From Mesorhizobium sp. B2-4-15 (GTDB lineage: Bacteria; Pseudomonadota; Alphaproteobacteria; Rhizobiales; Rhizobiaceae), in NCBI RefSeq assembly GCF_006658505.1, contig NZ_VFUZ01000005.1, positions 62,001 through 126,000 of the forward strand: a stretch of 64,000 bases of DNA, given 5' to 3'. Below the pieces are notes generated by a model. That model searched no databases and was not told the DNA's origin. It saw only the letters and a list, made by a program, of their open reading frames with translations. The translations under genes and the position numbers were made by a program. Below, one piece after another: positions 42,157-52,780 of this stretch. The stretch's first letter is position 1. Each line of letters starts with the position of its first letter.

Positions 42157-43410
42157 ATGACCCGACGCTATTCCGCCCTATCGCTGTTCAAGGAGGGCCT
42201 CGCCGGCCAGACCGGCTGGAAGCAGGCGTGGCGCTCGCCCGAGCCGAAGCCGTCTTACGACGCGATCGTCATCGGTGGCGGCGGCCATGGGCTGGCGACG
42301 GCCTACTACCTGGCCAAGAACCACGGCATCGCCCGGGTGGCTGTCCTTGAAAAAGGCTGGATCGGCGGCGGCAACACCGGCCGCAACACCACAGTGGTGC
42401 GCTCCAACTATTATTATCCCGAAAGCGTCGAGCTCTACGGGCTGGCGCACCGGCTTTATGAGGGCCTGTCGAAAGACCTGAACTATAACGTCATGCTATC
42501 GCAGCGCGGCATGGTCAATCTGTGCCACTCGACGGCCGAGATGGAGGTGGGCGCGCGCACCGTCAACGCCATGCAGATCAACGGCATCGATGCGGAGCTG
42601 TTTTCGCCCGAGGATGTGCGGCGCGTCGCGCCGATCTACAATTTCTCCCCAGACGCACGCTTCCCGGTGTTCGGTGGCATCTGGCAAGGCCGCGCCGGTA
42701 CGGCGCGCCACGACGCGGTCGCCTGGGGTTATGCGCGGGCGGCGAGCCGGCTCGGCGTCGACATTATCCAGAACTGCGAAATCACCGATTTCGTCATCGA
42801 GGGTGGCCGCTGCCGTGGTGTCCAGACGACGCGCGGGGCGATCCGCGCCGACCGCATCGGCATGGCGGTGGCCGGACATTCCTCGGTGCTGGCGGCCAAG
42901 GCCGGCTTCCGTCTGCCGATCAATTCCTACGCGCTGCAGGCCTGCGTTTCCGAGCCGGTGAAGCCGATCCTGGATACGGTGGTGCTGTCGCCCGGCACCG
43001 GCGTCTATGTCAGCCAGTCGGACAAGGGCGAGATCGTCATTGGCGGCGGGCTCGATCGCATCCCTTCCTATGCGCAGCGCGGCAATTTGCCGACACTGGA
43101 GACGGTGATCGCAGGATTGCTGGAGATGTTCCCGATCTTCGGCCAGCTGAAGCTGATGCGGCAATGGGCCGGCATTGTCGACGTGGTGCCGGACTCCTCG
43201 CCGATCATCGGTGAATCGCCGCTGCCCAATCTGTTCCTCAATTGCGGCTGGGGCACGGGCGGTTTCAAGGCCATTCCCGCCGGCGGCACGCTGCTGGCGA
43301 ACCTGCTGGCAACGGGCAGGCACAACGACATCAGCCGTCCGTTCGATCTCGATCGCTTCGCCAGCGGGCGGCTGATCGACGAAGCGGCCGGCTCCGGCAT
43401 CGCACATTGA
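42157..43410 (+). CDS. soxB: Sarcosine oxidase beta subunit
   Basis: A 417-residue flavoprotein subunit of heterotetrameric sarcosine oxidase. It has the FAD-binding VIGGGGHGLATAYYLAKNHG, the TTVVRSNYYYPES segment, and His185 in GTARHDAVAWGYA, which should be the site of the covalent FMN (His173 in the Corynebacterium enzyme, as I recall). The C-terminus has CGWGTGGFKAIPAGG. The complex demethylates sarcosine to glycine, passing the methylene group to tetrahydrofolate and electrons to oxygen. It is first in the operon soxB-soxD-soxA-soxG. Confidence 0.95.
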   Translation: MTRRYSALSLFKEGLAGQTGWKQAWRSPEPKPSYDAIVIGGGGHGLATAYYLAKNHGIARVAVLEKGWIGGGNTGRNTTVVRSNYYYPESVELYGLAHRLYEGLSKDLNYNVMLSQRGMVNLCHSTAEMEVGARTVNAMQINGIDAELFSPEDVRRVAPIYNFSPDARFPVFGGIWQGRAGTARHDAVAWGYARAASRLGVDIIQNCEITDFVIEGGRCRGVQTTRGAIRADRIGMAVAGHSSVLAAKAGFRLPINSYALQACVSEPVKPILDTVVLSPGTGVYVSQSDKGEIVIGGGLDRIPSYAQRGNLPTLETVIAGLLEMFPIFGQLKLMRQWAGIVDVVPDSSPIIGESPLPNLFLNCGWGTGGFKAIPAGGTLLANLLATGRHNDISRPFDLDRFASGRLIDEAAGSGIAH

Positions 43411-43457
43411 TGCATGTCGCCCAAAGTGTGTAGCGGTTTTGGGACGACGACATGCAT
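43410..43457. repeat. Palindromic intergenic repeat between soxB and soxD
   Basis: Outer arms ATGCATGTCG and CGACATGCAT flank an inner stretch with CCCAAA and TTTTGGG inverted. Its position inside an operon suggests a REP-like hairpin that does not stop transcription. It lies between soxB and the start of soxD. Confidence 0.7.
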
Positions 43458-43479
43458 AAAGACGAAGATTGAGGCAATC

Positions 43480-43746
43480 ATGCAGCTCTTCCCTTGCCCG
43501 TTCTGCGGTCCGCGCGACGAGACCGAATTCCACTATGGCGGCGATGCCGGCAATGTCCGGCCGGACGGAGCCGACGTGCCGATCGAGCGCTGGGCTGACT
43601 ACCTCTATCTGCGCGGCAACCCGAAGGGCACGGCACGTGAAATCTGGGTGCACATGAGTTGCGGCGAGTTCTTCGTCATGGAACGTGACACGGTCAAGCA
43701 CGAGGTGCTGTCCTCGACCGCTCTTGGCGGGGAGCACGCGGCGTGA
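43480..43746 (+). CDS. soxD: Sarcosine oxidase delta subunit
   Basis: An 88-residue small zinc-binding subunit. The N-terminus MQLFPCPFCGPRDETEFHYGG has the CPFCG zinc knuckle, with further ligands later (HMSCGEFF). The start is ATG 43480, with GAGG upstream; the longer frame runs through the repeat and is not real. It ends four bases into soxA. Confidence 0.92.
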   Translation: MQLFPCPFCGPRDETEFHYGGDAGNVRPDGADVPIERWADYLYLRGNPKGTAREIWVHMSCGEFFVMERDTVKHEVLSSTALGGEHAA

Positions 43747-46622
43747 CCGCGTCGCGTCTCACCACCGGCGGCAGCGCCATCGACCGGTCGCGCCCGATCC
43801 GCTTCAGCTTCGACGGCACAAACGTTGAGGGCTTTGCCGGCGACACCATCGCCTCGGCGCTAATGGCCAACGACATCGCGGTTGTCGGCCGCTCCTTCAA
43901 ATACCACCGGCCGCGCGGCATCTGGGGCGCCGGCGTCGAGGAACCGAACGCGCTGGTCGATGTCGGCGGCCCACGTGCGACGCCGAACACGCGTGCCACG
44001 ACCGAGCCGGCGCGCGACGGGCTGGTGGCCAAAAGCGTCAACGCGACGCCCAGTGCGCTCGCCGACCGCAACGCCTTCCTCGACCGCTTCTCGCGCTTCA
44101 TCCCGGCGGCATTCTACTACAAGACCTTCATGTGGCCGGACTGGCACATGTTCGAGCCGCGCATCCGCGCCATGGCTGGGCTGGGCGAAGTGGACAAGGG
44201 CTGGACCTCGCCGGGCTCGGCCGACCAGATCAACCACCATTGCGACGTTCTGGTGGTGGGCGCGGGACCGGCTGGATTGGCGGCGGCGAAACTGGCGGCC
44301 GGCGCCAGCCTCTCGATCACGCTGGTCGACGACCAGCAGAAGCCGGGCGGATCGCTCGGCCACCGCGCCGGCGAGATCGACGGCAAACCGGCCGCCATCT
44401 GGATCGACGAGACGATTGCCGAGCTTGCCGCCGGGGGCCACCTGATCCTGCCTTCGACCACCGCTTTTGGAATCTACGACCACAATCTGGTCGGGCTGAA
44501 CCAGCGTCATTTCGACGGCCGGCGCGACACGCTGTGGCGGGTCCGGCCGCGCCAGATCGTGCTGGCAACCGGGGCCATCGAGCGGCCTTTGCCGTTTGCC
44601 AACAACGACCTGCCGTGCATCCTGTCGGCGGATGCGGCGCTCGCCTATCTCAGGCGCCATGCGGTGCTGGTCGGCCGGCGCATCGTCGTCGCCACCAACA
44701 ATGACAGCGCGTATGAAGTGGCGGAGGCCGTCGCCGAGGCCGGCGCCGACGTCACGCTGGTCGACATCAGGCGTGACGGCATGCCAGCCACCAAGGCGCG
44801 GCTGGTCAAGGGGCGGGCGCTTGCCGCCGCCAATGGCAAGCTGCGCGTCGAGGGTGTCACGCTGGACGACGGCGCCAGGCTTGATGCCGACTGCGTGCTG
44901 GTGTCGGGCGGCTGGACGCCGACCATTCATCTGTTCGGCCAGGCCAAGGGCAAGCTTGCCTGGAGCGAGGCGCGTGCCGCCTTCCTGCCGGGCGACCCCG
45001 TTGACGGTATTGCCGTTGCCGGCGCCGCGGCTGGCGCGGTTTCGCTGTCGGAGGTGTTCGCAGGCTCGCAGAACGCTGTTGCATCGCTCGGCCAGGCGAA
45101 AGTCGTGACGCCGCGCAGCACCGGAGTGGAGGCGACAGGCGGCATCGTCGCCGCCTGGCCGGCGCCCGGCTCGAAGGGGCGCATCTGGATCGACTACCAG
45201 AACGATGTGACGGTGAAGGACGTCGAACTGGCGGCGCGCGAAAACTTCGTCTCGGTCGAACATCTGAAGCGCTACACCACGCTCGGCATGGCGACCGACC
45301 AGGGCAAGACCTCCAACCTCCCCGGCCTGGCGCTGATGGCAGGCATCACCGGCCGCACGGTGCCGGAGGTCGGCACCACCACCTACCGTCCGCCCTTCAC
45401 GCCGGTGCCGCTGGCGAGCTTTGCCGGCGCGCGCGCCGGCGAGTTGATGGCGCCGGTGCGCCGGCTGCCGCTGGAAAACATCCATCGTGCCGATGGCGCC
45501 GTGTTCCAGGAATATGGCGGTTGGCTGCGGCCTGCCCATTATGGCGGTCGCGATGCCGATGCGGACCGCACGATCCAGGATGAGGCGCGGCGTGCGCGCC
45601 AGTCGGTCGCGCTGTTCGACGGCTCGACGCTCGGCAAGATCGAGGTGATCGGACCGCGGGCGGCCGAATTCGTGGATTTCCTCTACTATAACACAATGTC
45701 GACGCTGAAGCCGGGCCATTGCCGCTACGGCTTCATGCTATCGGAAAACGGCGTGGTGTTCGACGACGGCGTGCTGGTGCGACTGGACGAGCATCGCTTC
45801 GTCGTGTCGTGCTCGTCCTCGCATGTCACCGCGGTGCATGCGCGGCTGGAGGAATGGCGCCAGGACCGCTTTGGCCGCGGCGCCGTCTATATCCACAACG
45901 CCACGGCGGAAATGGCAACGCTGACCGTCTCCGGCCCGAACGCCCGCAAGCTGCTTGAAACCCTGGATTTCGGCCTTTCGCTCGACGATGCGGGCCTGCC
46001 GCATATGGCGACAGGCCATGGCAACTATGGCGGCGACGAGGTCCGCATCGCCCGTGTCAGCTTCACCGGCGACAGGAGCTACGAGATTTCGATCCGCGCG
46101 GACCGCGCCGAACCGCTTTGGGCGCATCTGCGTCAGGCCGGCCAGGCGTTCGATGCCGTTGTCATCGGACTCGAAGCGCTGATGATCCTGCGCGCCGAAA
46201 AAGGATTCATCGTCATCGGCAAGGACACTGACGGGACCACGTTGCCGCATGATCTCGGCGTCGAGGGCCCACGCGCCAAACGCCGGACCGAATTTGTCGG
46301 CCGCCGCTCGCTGTTCACCGAGGAGGCGTCGCGCGACAACCGGCTGCAGCTTGTCGGCCTGACGGTGCCGCAGGGCGATGCGCCGCTGCCAACCGGCGCG
46401 CATGGCATCAAACGGAGCGGCGGAAGGCTGCGCAGCCAGGGGTTTGTCACATCGAGCTACCAGAGTCCGGCGCTTGGCCGGCCCATCGCGCTTGGCCTGA
46501 TCGAACGCGGCGCGGCACGCCACGGCGAGGCGATCGAAATCCAGCATCTCGGGAAGGTCAGCACGGCGACCATTGCCGCCCCTTGCGCCTTCGACCCGGC
46601 AGGAGACCGGCTGCATGCGTGA
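43743..46622 (+). CDS. soxA: Sarcosine oxidase alpha subunit
   Basis: A 959-residue large subunit. The N-terminal ferredoxin-like stretch FSFDGTNVEGFAGDTIASALMAN is followed by a pyridine-nucleotide domain (DVLVVGAGPAGLAAAKLA, and RRIVVATNNDSAYEVAEAVAEAG) that binds NAD. The C-terminal third is a GcvT-type tetrahydrofolate-binding domain (LFDGSTLGKIEVIGPRAAEFVD, GEAHxxx-type HDLGVEGP). It takes the formaldehyde unit from sarcosine onto folate. The start is GTG 43743, overlapping soxD by 4 bases. The stop lies 3 bases into soxG, confirming the operon. Confidence 0.95.
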   Translation: MTASRLTTGGSAIDRSRPIRFSFDGTNVEGFAGDTIASALMANDIAVVGRSFKYHRPRGIWGAGVEEPNALVDVGGPRATPNTRATTEPARDGLVAKSVNATPSALADRNAFLDRFSRFIPAAFYYKTFMWPDWHMFEPRIRAMAGLGEVDKGWTSPGSADQINHHCDVLVVGAGPAGLAAAKLAAGASLSITLVDDQQKPGGSLGHRAGEIDGKPAAIWIDETIAELAAGGHLILPSTTAFGIYDHNLVGLNQRHFDGRRDTLWRVRPRQIVLATGAIERPLPFANNDLPCILSADAALAYLRRHAVLVGRRIVVATNNDSAYEVAEAVAEAGADVTLVDIRRDGMPATKARLVKGRALAAANGKLRVEGVTLDDGARLDADCVLVSGGWTPTIHLFGQAKGKLAWSEARAAFLPGDPVDGIAVAGAAAGAVSLSEVFAGSQNAVASLGQAKVVTPRSTGVEATGGIVAAWPAPGSKGRIWIDYQNDVTVKDVELAARENFVSVEHLKRYTTLGMATDQGKTSNLPGLALMAGITGRTVPEVGTTTYRPPFTPVPLASFAGARAGELMAPVRRLPLENIHRADGAVFQEYGGWLRPAHYGGRDADADRTIQDEARRARQSVALFDGSTLGKIEVIGPRAAEFVDFLYYNTMSTLKPGHCRYGFMLSENGVVFDDGVLVRLDEHRFVVSCSSSHVTAVHARLEEWRQDRFGRGAVYIHNATAEMATLTVSGPNARKLLETLDFGLSLDDAGLPHMATGHGNYGGDEVRIARVSFTGDRSYEISIRADRAEPLWAHLRQAGQAFDAVVIGLEALMILRAEKGFIVIGKDTDGTTLPHDLGVEGPRAKRRTEFVGRRSLFTEEASRDNRLQLVGLTVPQGDAPLPTGAHGIKRSGGRLRSQGFVTSSYQSPALGRPIALGLIERGAARHGEAIEIQHLGKVSTATIAAPCAFDPAGDRLHA

Positions 46623-47169
46623 TCTTGCGGAAAAATGGTCCGCCGCGCCGGACTGGCGGTCGGCGGCGATCACGACGCCGGGCGTGACGATGCGCGCGGT
46701 CTCGGGCCTCAACCAGATGCTGGTCAGCGGCGACCTCGACGCCTGGACGCGTGTATCCGAGGCGGAAGCTGTAGGTGCCTTCGGCACCACTCGGGGCGAC
46801 CGCTATGCCGCGCGGCTGGCGCGCGACCGGCTGCTCGTCGTGTCAAGCAACCCGCTCCCCATCCCGGCGGGTTGGCACGGCGAGGGTTTCGCGGTGACGA
46901 CGATCAGCGCCGGCTTGCAGGTGTTCGAGGTCGAGGGCCCGGCTCTCGATGCCTTCATCGCACGCGGGACGACGCTCGATCCTCGGCAGCCAAGCGCCAG
47001 TGCAACGCTTTCCTTCGCCGGCATCAGCGTCATCGTTTATCGCCATGACAACAGGCTGCGCATCCATGTCGAGCGCGGTCTTGCAGCCTATCTCTGGACA
47101 TGGATGGAGCAGGCCGCGGGCCACATCGCGGCCGGAAATCAGCCAGCGACGATCGCGCTCAGAGCGTGA
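46615..47169 (+). CDS. soxG: Sarcosine oxidase gamma subunit
   Basis: A 184-residue subunit with a GcvT-like fold seen in GLNQMLVSGDLDAWTRVSEAEAVG and GLQVFEVEGPALDAFIARGT. SoxG holds the tetrahydrofolate site together with the alpha subunit. The start is ATG 46615, overlapping the soxA stop. The genes often found next in other rhizobia (purU, folD) are not present; the sox operon ends here. Its 3' end overlaps the convergent membrane-protein gene by 11 bases. Confidence 0.92.
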   Translation: MRDLAEKWSAAPDWRSAAITTPGVTMRAVSGLNQMLVSGDLDAWTRVSEAEAVGAFGTTRGDRYAARLARDRLLVVSSNPLPIPAGWHGEGFAVTTISAGLQVFEVEGPALDAFIARGTTLDPRQPSASATLSFAGISVIVYRHDNRLRIHVERGLAAYLWTWMEQAAGHIAAGNQPATIALRA

Positions 47170-47644
47170 AGGACCAGAACAAGCAGGCGAGCGTCGCGAC
47201 GGCGAAGACGACGAAGAACAGGCTGCGCAACAGCACGTTGCGGCGCAGCTCGTTCATGACGAAGTGGCAGCCGACGACGGCCACGGCAAACAGGAACCGC
47301 CAGTTCAGCAATGCCAGCAGGACGCTGCCCTGGCCGAAGGCCCATCGGGCGAGAAGGCCGCCGACGATGGCGGCGAGCAGCACGATCACGGTCCAGAAGA
47401 TGGCGTCGGCGGCGTGGGTGAGAACGATGCTCGCCGCCCTGATCGGCAGGATCATCATCAGCAGCGCGCTGAAGAAATAGACCGCGGCAAGCGGGATGAA
47501 TGTTCCCGCGTCGGCGACACCGTCGAGCCGCTTCACGCCGGTCACGCCATAGGGATAGCCGTGCCGGGCCACGGCCAGGCTCAGCGCCATGAGCAAGGCG
47601 GTCAGCACGGTGACGAGTGCGAAGGTCGTGAGGGCTTTGCTCAT
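47159..47644 (-). CDS. Hypothetical integral membrane protein
   Basis: A 161-residue protein with four hydrophobic helices (about residues 6-28, 46-68, 78-100 and 108-130) and a final C-terminal hydrophobic stretch (FFVVFAVATLACLFW). No catalytic motif is seen and the family is not recognised. The start ATG 47644 is preceded by GTCCGTGACAGGAACCTC, which contains AGGAAC. Its end overlaps soxG on the other strand. Confidence 0.7.
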   Translation of the reverse strand: MSKALTTFALVTVLTALLMALSLAVARHGYPYGVTGVKRLDGVADAGTFIPLAAVYFFSALLMMILPIRAASIVLTHAADAIFWTVIVLLAAIVGGLLARWAFGQGSVLLALLNWRFLFAVAVVGCHFVMNELRRNVLLRSLFFVVFAVATLACLFWSFTL

Positions 47645-47876
47645 GAGGTTCCTGTCACGGACGAATCAAACAGGAACTGATGTAGCCGACGGTCGTAAAT
47701 TGCGCGTAAGCGAAGTCGCGGTGACGCCGATTCCTACCCCGGCGCAAAGGGCGCCGCGGACAGGCTGCTCCGCAGCGATCCTGCCCGTGGAGCGGTTGGA
47801 GCGCGCATTGAATGCATCCCTATCTCCATTCTAATATAATCCGACCATTTCCGGTGAACGACGCTACGGATTTGCC

Positions 47877-48551
47877 ATGGACCTGGACCCTTCGACCCTC
47901 AATCGGGCTCTGCCGCTCCGCGATCAGATCTATCAGAAGATCCGCAACCTGATCGTCGTCGGACAGATGAAACCCGGGGAGGTGATCAACGAGGTGGCGA
48001 TCGCCGAGGCCCTCGGTGTCTCGCGCACGCCGGTGCGGGAGGCCGTCAAGCGCATCAGCGACGAGGGCCTCGTCAAGATCCTGGCACAGACGGGCACCTA
48101 TGTCGCACCGATCAGCCGCGCCGACCTGGAAGAGGCCTATGTCATCCGCCGGGCGCTGGAGATGGAAAGCGCCAGGCGCGCGGCGGTGAAGCTCACCCCG
48201 GCAGCCGCCGAACTGCTGGAGGACAACATGGCGGCGCACAAGCTCGCAATATCGCGCGGCCGGTACGCCACCGCGATCCAGCTAGACGACGTCTTTCACC
48301 GCACCATCGCGGAGATCTGCGGCCTGCCGATGATCTGGCGAGCCGTCGACATCTCCAAGGCGCAGATGGACCGCGGCCGCTATCTCGCCATTCCGAAACC
48401 AGGCTTTGGCGAACAGACGATCGAGCAGCACGAAGCTATCCTCGGCGCACTGAAGCGACATGACGCCGAGGGCGCCGCGCAGGCAATGGAACGCCATCTG
48501 GAGACATCGTTCCGCAACACGCTCGAAGTCGCGGCCGACCTTCTCGGCTGA
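47877..48551 (+). CDS. GntR family (FCD) transcriptional regulator
   Basis: A 224-residue regulator of the FadR/FCD type. The winged helix is LRDQIYQKIRNLIVVGQMKPGEVINEVAIAEALGVSRTPVREAVKRISDEGLV, the standard GntR pattern. The FCD domain after it carries the EAYVIRRALEMESAR helix and metal/ligand residues DDVFHRTIAE and EQHEAILGALKR. Regulators of this class often control sugar-acid, rhamnose or amino-acid genes. A rhamnose mutarotase remnant lies directly downstream, so it may have belonged to a rhamnose or sugar-acid unit. Confidence 0.9.
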   Translation: MDLDPSTLNRALPLRDQIYQKIRNLIVVGQMKPGEVINEVAIAEALGVSRTPVREAVKRISDEGLVKILAQTGTYVAPISRADLEEAYVIRRALEMESARRAAVKLTPAAAELLEDNMAAHKLAISRGRYATAIQLDDVFHRTIAEICGLPMIWRAVDISKAQMDRGRYLAIPKPGFGEQTIEQHEAILGALKRHDAEGAAQAMERHLETSFRNTLEVAADLLG

Positions 48552-48578
48552 AACCCCGCACCCCGACACGACCAGCAC

Positions 48579-48806
48579 ATGCGCAGAATGGGACTTTGTA
48601 TCGGCCTGAAGGCCGAGGCGATCGCGCAAATACAAGCGCGTCCATGCCGAAGTCTGGCTGGAAGTGCTCGCCATCATCAGCCGCGCCAACATCCGCTACT
48701 TGTCAATCTTCCTGTGCGAGCCGGAAAGCCTTCTCTTCGCCTACTGGAATATCACGGCGATGATTTCGCCCAGGATGCCGCGCGGATGGGTCAATCGGCG
48801 GCCATG
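48579..48806 (+). pseudogene. rhaM: L-rhamnose mutarotase remnant, frameshifted
   Basis: The start MRRMGLCIGLKAEAIAQ is in one frame. It is followed by the equivalent of VHAEVWLEVLAIISRANIR and LSIFLCEPESLLFAYW in a second frame, then back to the first frame with YHGDDFAQDAARM. These are the consecutive pieces of a RhaM (YiiL-type) mutarotase, which interconverts alpha- and beta-L-rhamnose. One extra A near 48630 and one lost G in a TGGGAA run near 48748 break and restore the frame. After about 48806 similarity stops. The rest of the gap to 49028 holds nothing identifiable apart from the ribosome-binding site of the next gene. Confidence 0.75.
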
Positions 48807-49028
48807 CGCTCAAGCCGCCGCAGGGCGTGCGTTTCCGGCGGCTTGGCGAAGGAAACGAAGCTTGTGATCCAATCGCCTTCCCGCGGAGAGACACCGTTGC
48901 GCCGGCGCACCACCACAAGTGTTTGCCAGCGGGGCCTCCAAGGCCTATGCTGTCGCATCGGCCGCCAGTCACTCGGATGCCGCCGACAGTGAGAGGGTAC
49001 TTGCTCTTGCCCGGAACGGGGAAGGAGC

Positions 49029-49730
49029 ATGTCCCAATCCCAGATACGCAATCATGTTTTGAGAACATTGGCGCCTGAGGATTTCGCAACGATCCTGCCG
49101 TCGATACGTCAGGTCGAACTGGGCCTCAAAAGCCCGCTGGAAACCGCTTATCAGCCGATCCAGCACGTGTATTTCCCCGAGACAGGTATCGCGTCGGTCG
49201 TCGCCACCATGTTCGGAGGGCGTCAAGGCGAGGTTGGCATTGTCGGCCACGATGGCATGACCGGGGTTACGGTCGTTCTCGGCCAGGACCGGTCTCCCAA
49301 TGACACCTATATCCAGGTCGCCGGCAATGGCTGGTGCCTGCCGGTTGAAAGTCTTCGCGCGCTTCTTGCGAGCAGCCAGAGCTTTCGCGAGTCCCTGCTT
49401 CGCTACGCCAACGCATTCCTTGTCCAGGCATCCCGAACAGCGGTGGTCAACGGTCACTCGAAGATAGAGGAGCGATTGGCCCGCTGGTTGCTCATGGTTC
49501 ATGACCGCTGTGAAGGAAACAAGATCTACCTGACGCACGAGTTTCTGGCGACCATGCTCGGCGCGCGGAGGCCGGGCGTTACCACGGCCCTGCAAATGCT
49601 TGAATATCGGGGACTGGTTCACGCCAAGCGCGGCGAGATCACGATTGTCGACCGCATAGGAATGATAAAACTCACACACGGTGCTTATGGCGAGGAGGAA
49701 CAGCGCCACTTCGCCCAGTCACCCGCCTGA
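49029..49730 (+). CDS. Crp/Fnr family transcriptional regulator
   Basis: A 233-residue cyclic-nucleotide-type regulator. The sensor domain includes YFPETGIASVVATMFGGRQGEVGIVGHDGMTG, and the C-terminal DNA-binding domain has IEERLARWLLMVHDR and the helix-turn-helix LTHEFLATMLGARRPGVTTALQMLE. No Fnr-type cysteine cluster is seen, so it is not an oxygen-sensing Fnr. It is the type that occurs many times in Mesorhizobium and Bradyrhizobium genomes. GGGGAAGGAGC precedes the ATG. Confidence 0.9.
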   Translation: MSQSQIRNHVLRTLAPEDFATILPSIRQVELGLKSPLETAYQPIQHVYFPETGIASVVATMFGGRQGEVGIVGHDGMTGVTVVLGQDRSPNDTYIQVAGNGWCLPVESLRALLASSQSFRESLLRYANAFLVQASRTAVVNGHSKIEERLARWLLMVHDRCEGNKIYLTHEFLATMLGARRPGVTTALQMLEYRGLVHAKRGEITIVDRIGMIKLTHGAYGEEEQRHFAQSPA

Positions 49731-49814
49731 TTTGTCCGCAATCGGACAGACGCTTGCAGATCGCTGAATGTTGTCCGTAAATCGCGTTGGATCGGCTTCA
49801 GGGAGGAGCTCTTG

Positions 49815-50060
49815 ATGACCAACACGTTCCACACCATCACGGTTGAAAAGGCGGCCGAAGCCTACGTGCTTTCCAGAGGCAGGGCGCGGTTCCTGTCCAT
49901 TGCCCAGGCGATCCGGGCCATCCGAACACTGATGCCGGCGTGCAAGGCCACCGACAGAGAGTTGGAAGACATGCTGGCGGCGGCATGCATCGTTCACGAC
50001 GTGCCCGTCGCCTTCGACGCGACACCAGCCGATGGCGCAACAACACGGCTCCATTCATAG
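49815..50060 (+). CDS. Small hypothetical protein, paralogue of next gene
   Basis: An 81-residue acidic helical protein with a probable ribosome-binding site (GGGAGGAGC) before ATG 49815. The pattern RFLSIAQAIRAIRTLMPACKATDRELEDMLAAACIVHDVPVAFD resembles that of the following gene (SVSEVIHAVRKRFPLCELTDWELGDHIARSAIDAGFAVEF). The two look like a tandem duplication. The family is not recognised. It overlaps the next gene by 29 bases. Confidence 0.55.
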   Translation: MTNTFHTITVEKAAEAYVLSRGRARFLSIAQAIRAIRTLMPACKATDRELEDMLAAACIVHDVPVAFDATPADGATTRLHS

Positions 50061-50295
50061 GCCGCAGATGCCCGCACTTGCGCAGACGACGGCTCCCGCG
50101 GACATTCGCCAAGAGATTGTCCGCTACCTGATCGACAATGTCGACAACCCCAGCGTCTCGGTATCGGAGGTTATCCATGCCGTGAGGAAGAGGTTTCCGC
50201 TGTGCGAGCTCACGGATTGGGAACTTGGCGACCACATAGCGCGAAGCGCGATCGACGCGGGGTTTGCTGTCGAGTTCGGCGCGGACGCTGCCTGA
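50032..50295 (+). CDS. Small hypothetical protein
   Basis: An 87-residue protein (75 if it starts at ATG 50068), sharing its central motif layout with the preceding gene. No signal or membrane segment. Overlap with the upstream gene suggests translational coupling. It may be a small regulatory or stress-related protein, but there is no direct evidence for that. After it, 50296-50493 contains no gene. Confidence 0.5.
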   Translation: MAQQHGSIHRPQMPALAQTTAPADIRQEIVRYLIDNVDNPSVSVSEVIHAVRKRFPLCELTDWELGDHIARSAIDAGFAVEFGADAA

Positions 50296-50493
50296 TGGCG
50301 CAAGCTTAGCCGCCGCAATTTGCTGAATGGGAGCCCATCGGGAGCGCGCAACCGAAACCAACAGACGCCGCCGCGAAGCTGGAGACCTCACGCCGAGGCA
50401 TGAAATTCTCCACATCGTGCGCCACCACCGTGGACCACATTTCCGTGTAAGAGCTTGAGATCAGAGGGTTTCCTTGAAAACCCTGGAAGGGAC

Positions 50494-50569
<76 letters not shown>

Positions 50570-50742
50570 ACATCCGGCAGTCAACCGGCACCGTTTCCGG
50601 TGAAGAGATCCGGCGCGGGTTGGAACACCGCGCCGTTAGTGCAGGCGGCTTCTAACCCCGCCTTTCGCCAATATCAAGCCTTCATAGACGGCTTTTTGTT
50701 CACAGGCTGAGAAAGCGTGCAAACACCTGCATCGCTGGCCGA

Positions 50743-51129
50743 TCAGACCTCGTCGTCGTCATCGCCAACGCCGATCATGTCGGCAACGTCGTCGTCCTCT
50801 TCCTCTTCGTCGGCAAGGAATGTGTCATCCTCGTCGTCGCCCAGGTCGACATCCTCGTCATCGCCGAGATCGGGAAGATCGTCGCCCTTGGCGTCATCGT
50901 CGGCCTCTTCGAGCGAGACGACTTCGACGCCTTCTTCGTCCTCGGCGTCCACTTCCTTCTCGGCCACTTCCTCTTCCTCCTCGAGGGCGGCGACCTTGCC
51001 TTCCTCGAAATAGGAACGCGGATAGGTCTTGCCCGTATAGGGCGAGACGATCGGGTCCTTGTTCAGGTCGTAGAATTTTCGGCCCGTTTCAGGGTCGATA
51101 CGTTTTGTGCCAAGTTCGGTTTTTGCCAC
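50743..51129 (-). CDS. TIGR02300 family protein with FYDLN acid domain
   Basis: A 128-residue alphaproteobacterial protein. The N-terminal domain TELGTKRIDPETGRKFYDLN...PIVSPYTGKTYPRS is the family signature. The last 70 residues are almost entirely Asp and Glu, which makes it extremely acidic. Its function is unknown. The start is GTG 51129, preceded by GAGG. It sits between tRNA-Ala and aroA, divergent from aroA. Confidence 0.9.
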   Translation of the reverse strand: MAKTELGTKRIDPETGRKFYDLNKDPIVSPYTGKTYPRSYFEEGKVAALEEEEEVAEKEVDAEDEEGVEVVSLEEADDDAKGDDLPDLGDDEDVDLGDDEDDTFLADEEEEDDDVADMIGVGDDDDEV

Positions 51130-51296
51130 GGCAAGCCTCGTGAATAAAAGAGTGGTCCCCTTAACCACAGTTTGCGGCGCTGTCAAAGCCAAAAGCCGGC
51201 GTCACAAAACCATGCATTGAAAGGCCTCGCGCCAAGTGACGCCCATGGGGATGACCATTCCACCCCGCCGTGATACGAGATCGCCGCAACAAATGA

Positions 51297-52694
<1,398 letters not shown>

Positions 52695-52780
52695 CCCTCA
52701 GATTGCATCAAATTTCGAGATCGACTCAATCGTTCTTTAAGGGCTGACCCTTCAGTCTCAAACGAGTATTGGGGAGCGCC

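Noticed and set aside
43860..45719. A 619-codon minus-strand frame opposite soxA
   Set aside because: Same effect: soxA on the plus strand has clear domains, and the opposite frame has none.
50743..51013. Low-complexity serine-rich frames on the plus strand and a possible repeat array
   Set aside because: They are the complement of the acidic Asp/Glu tail of the FYDLN-domain protein, not a repeat array or separate gene.
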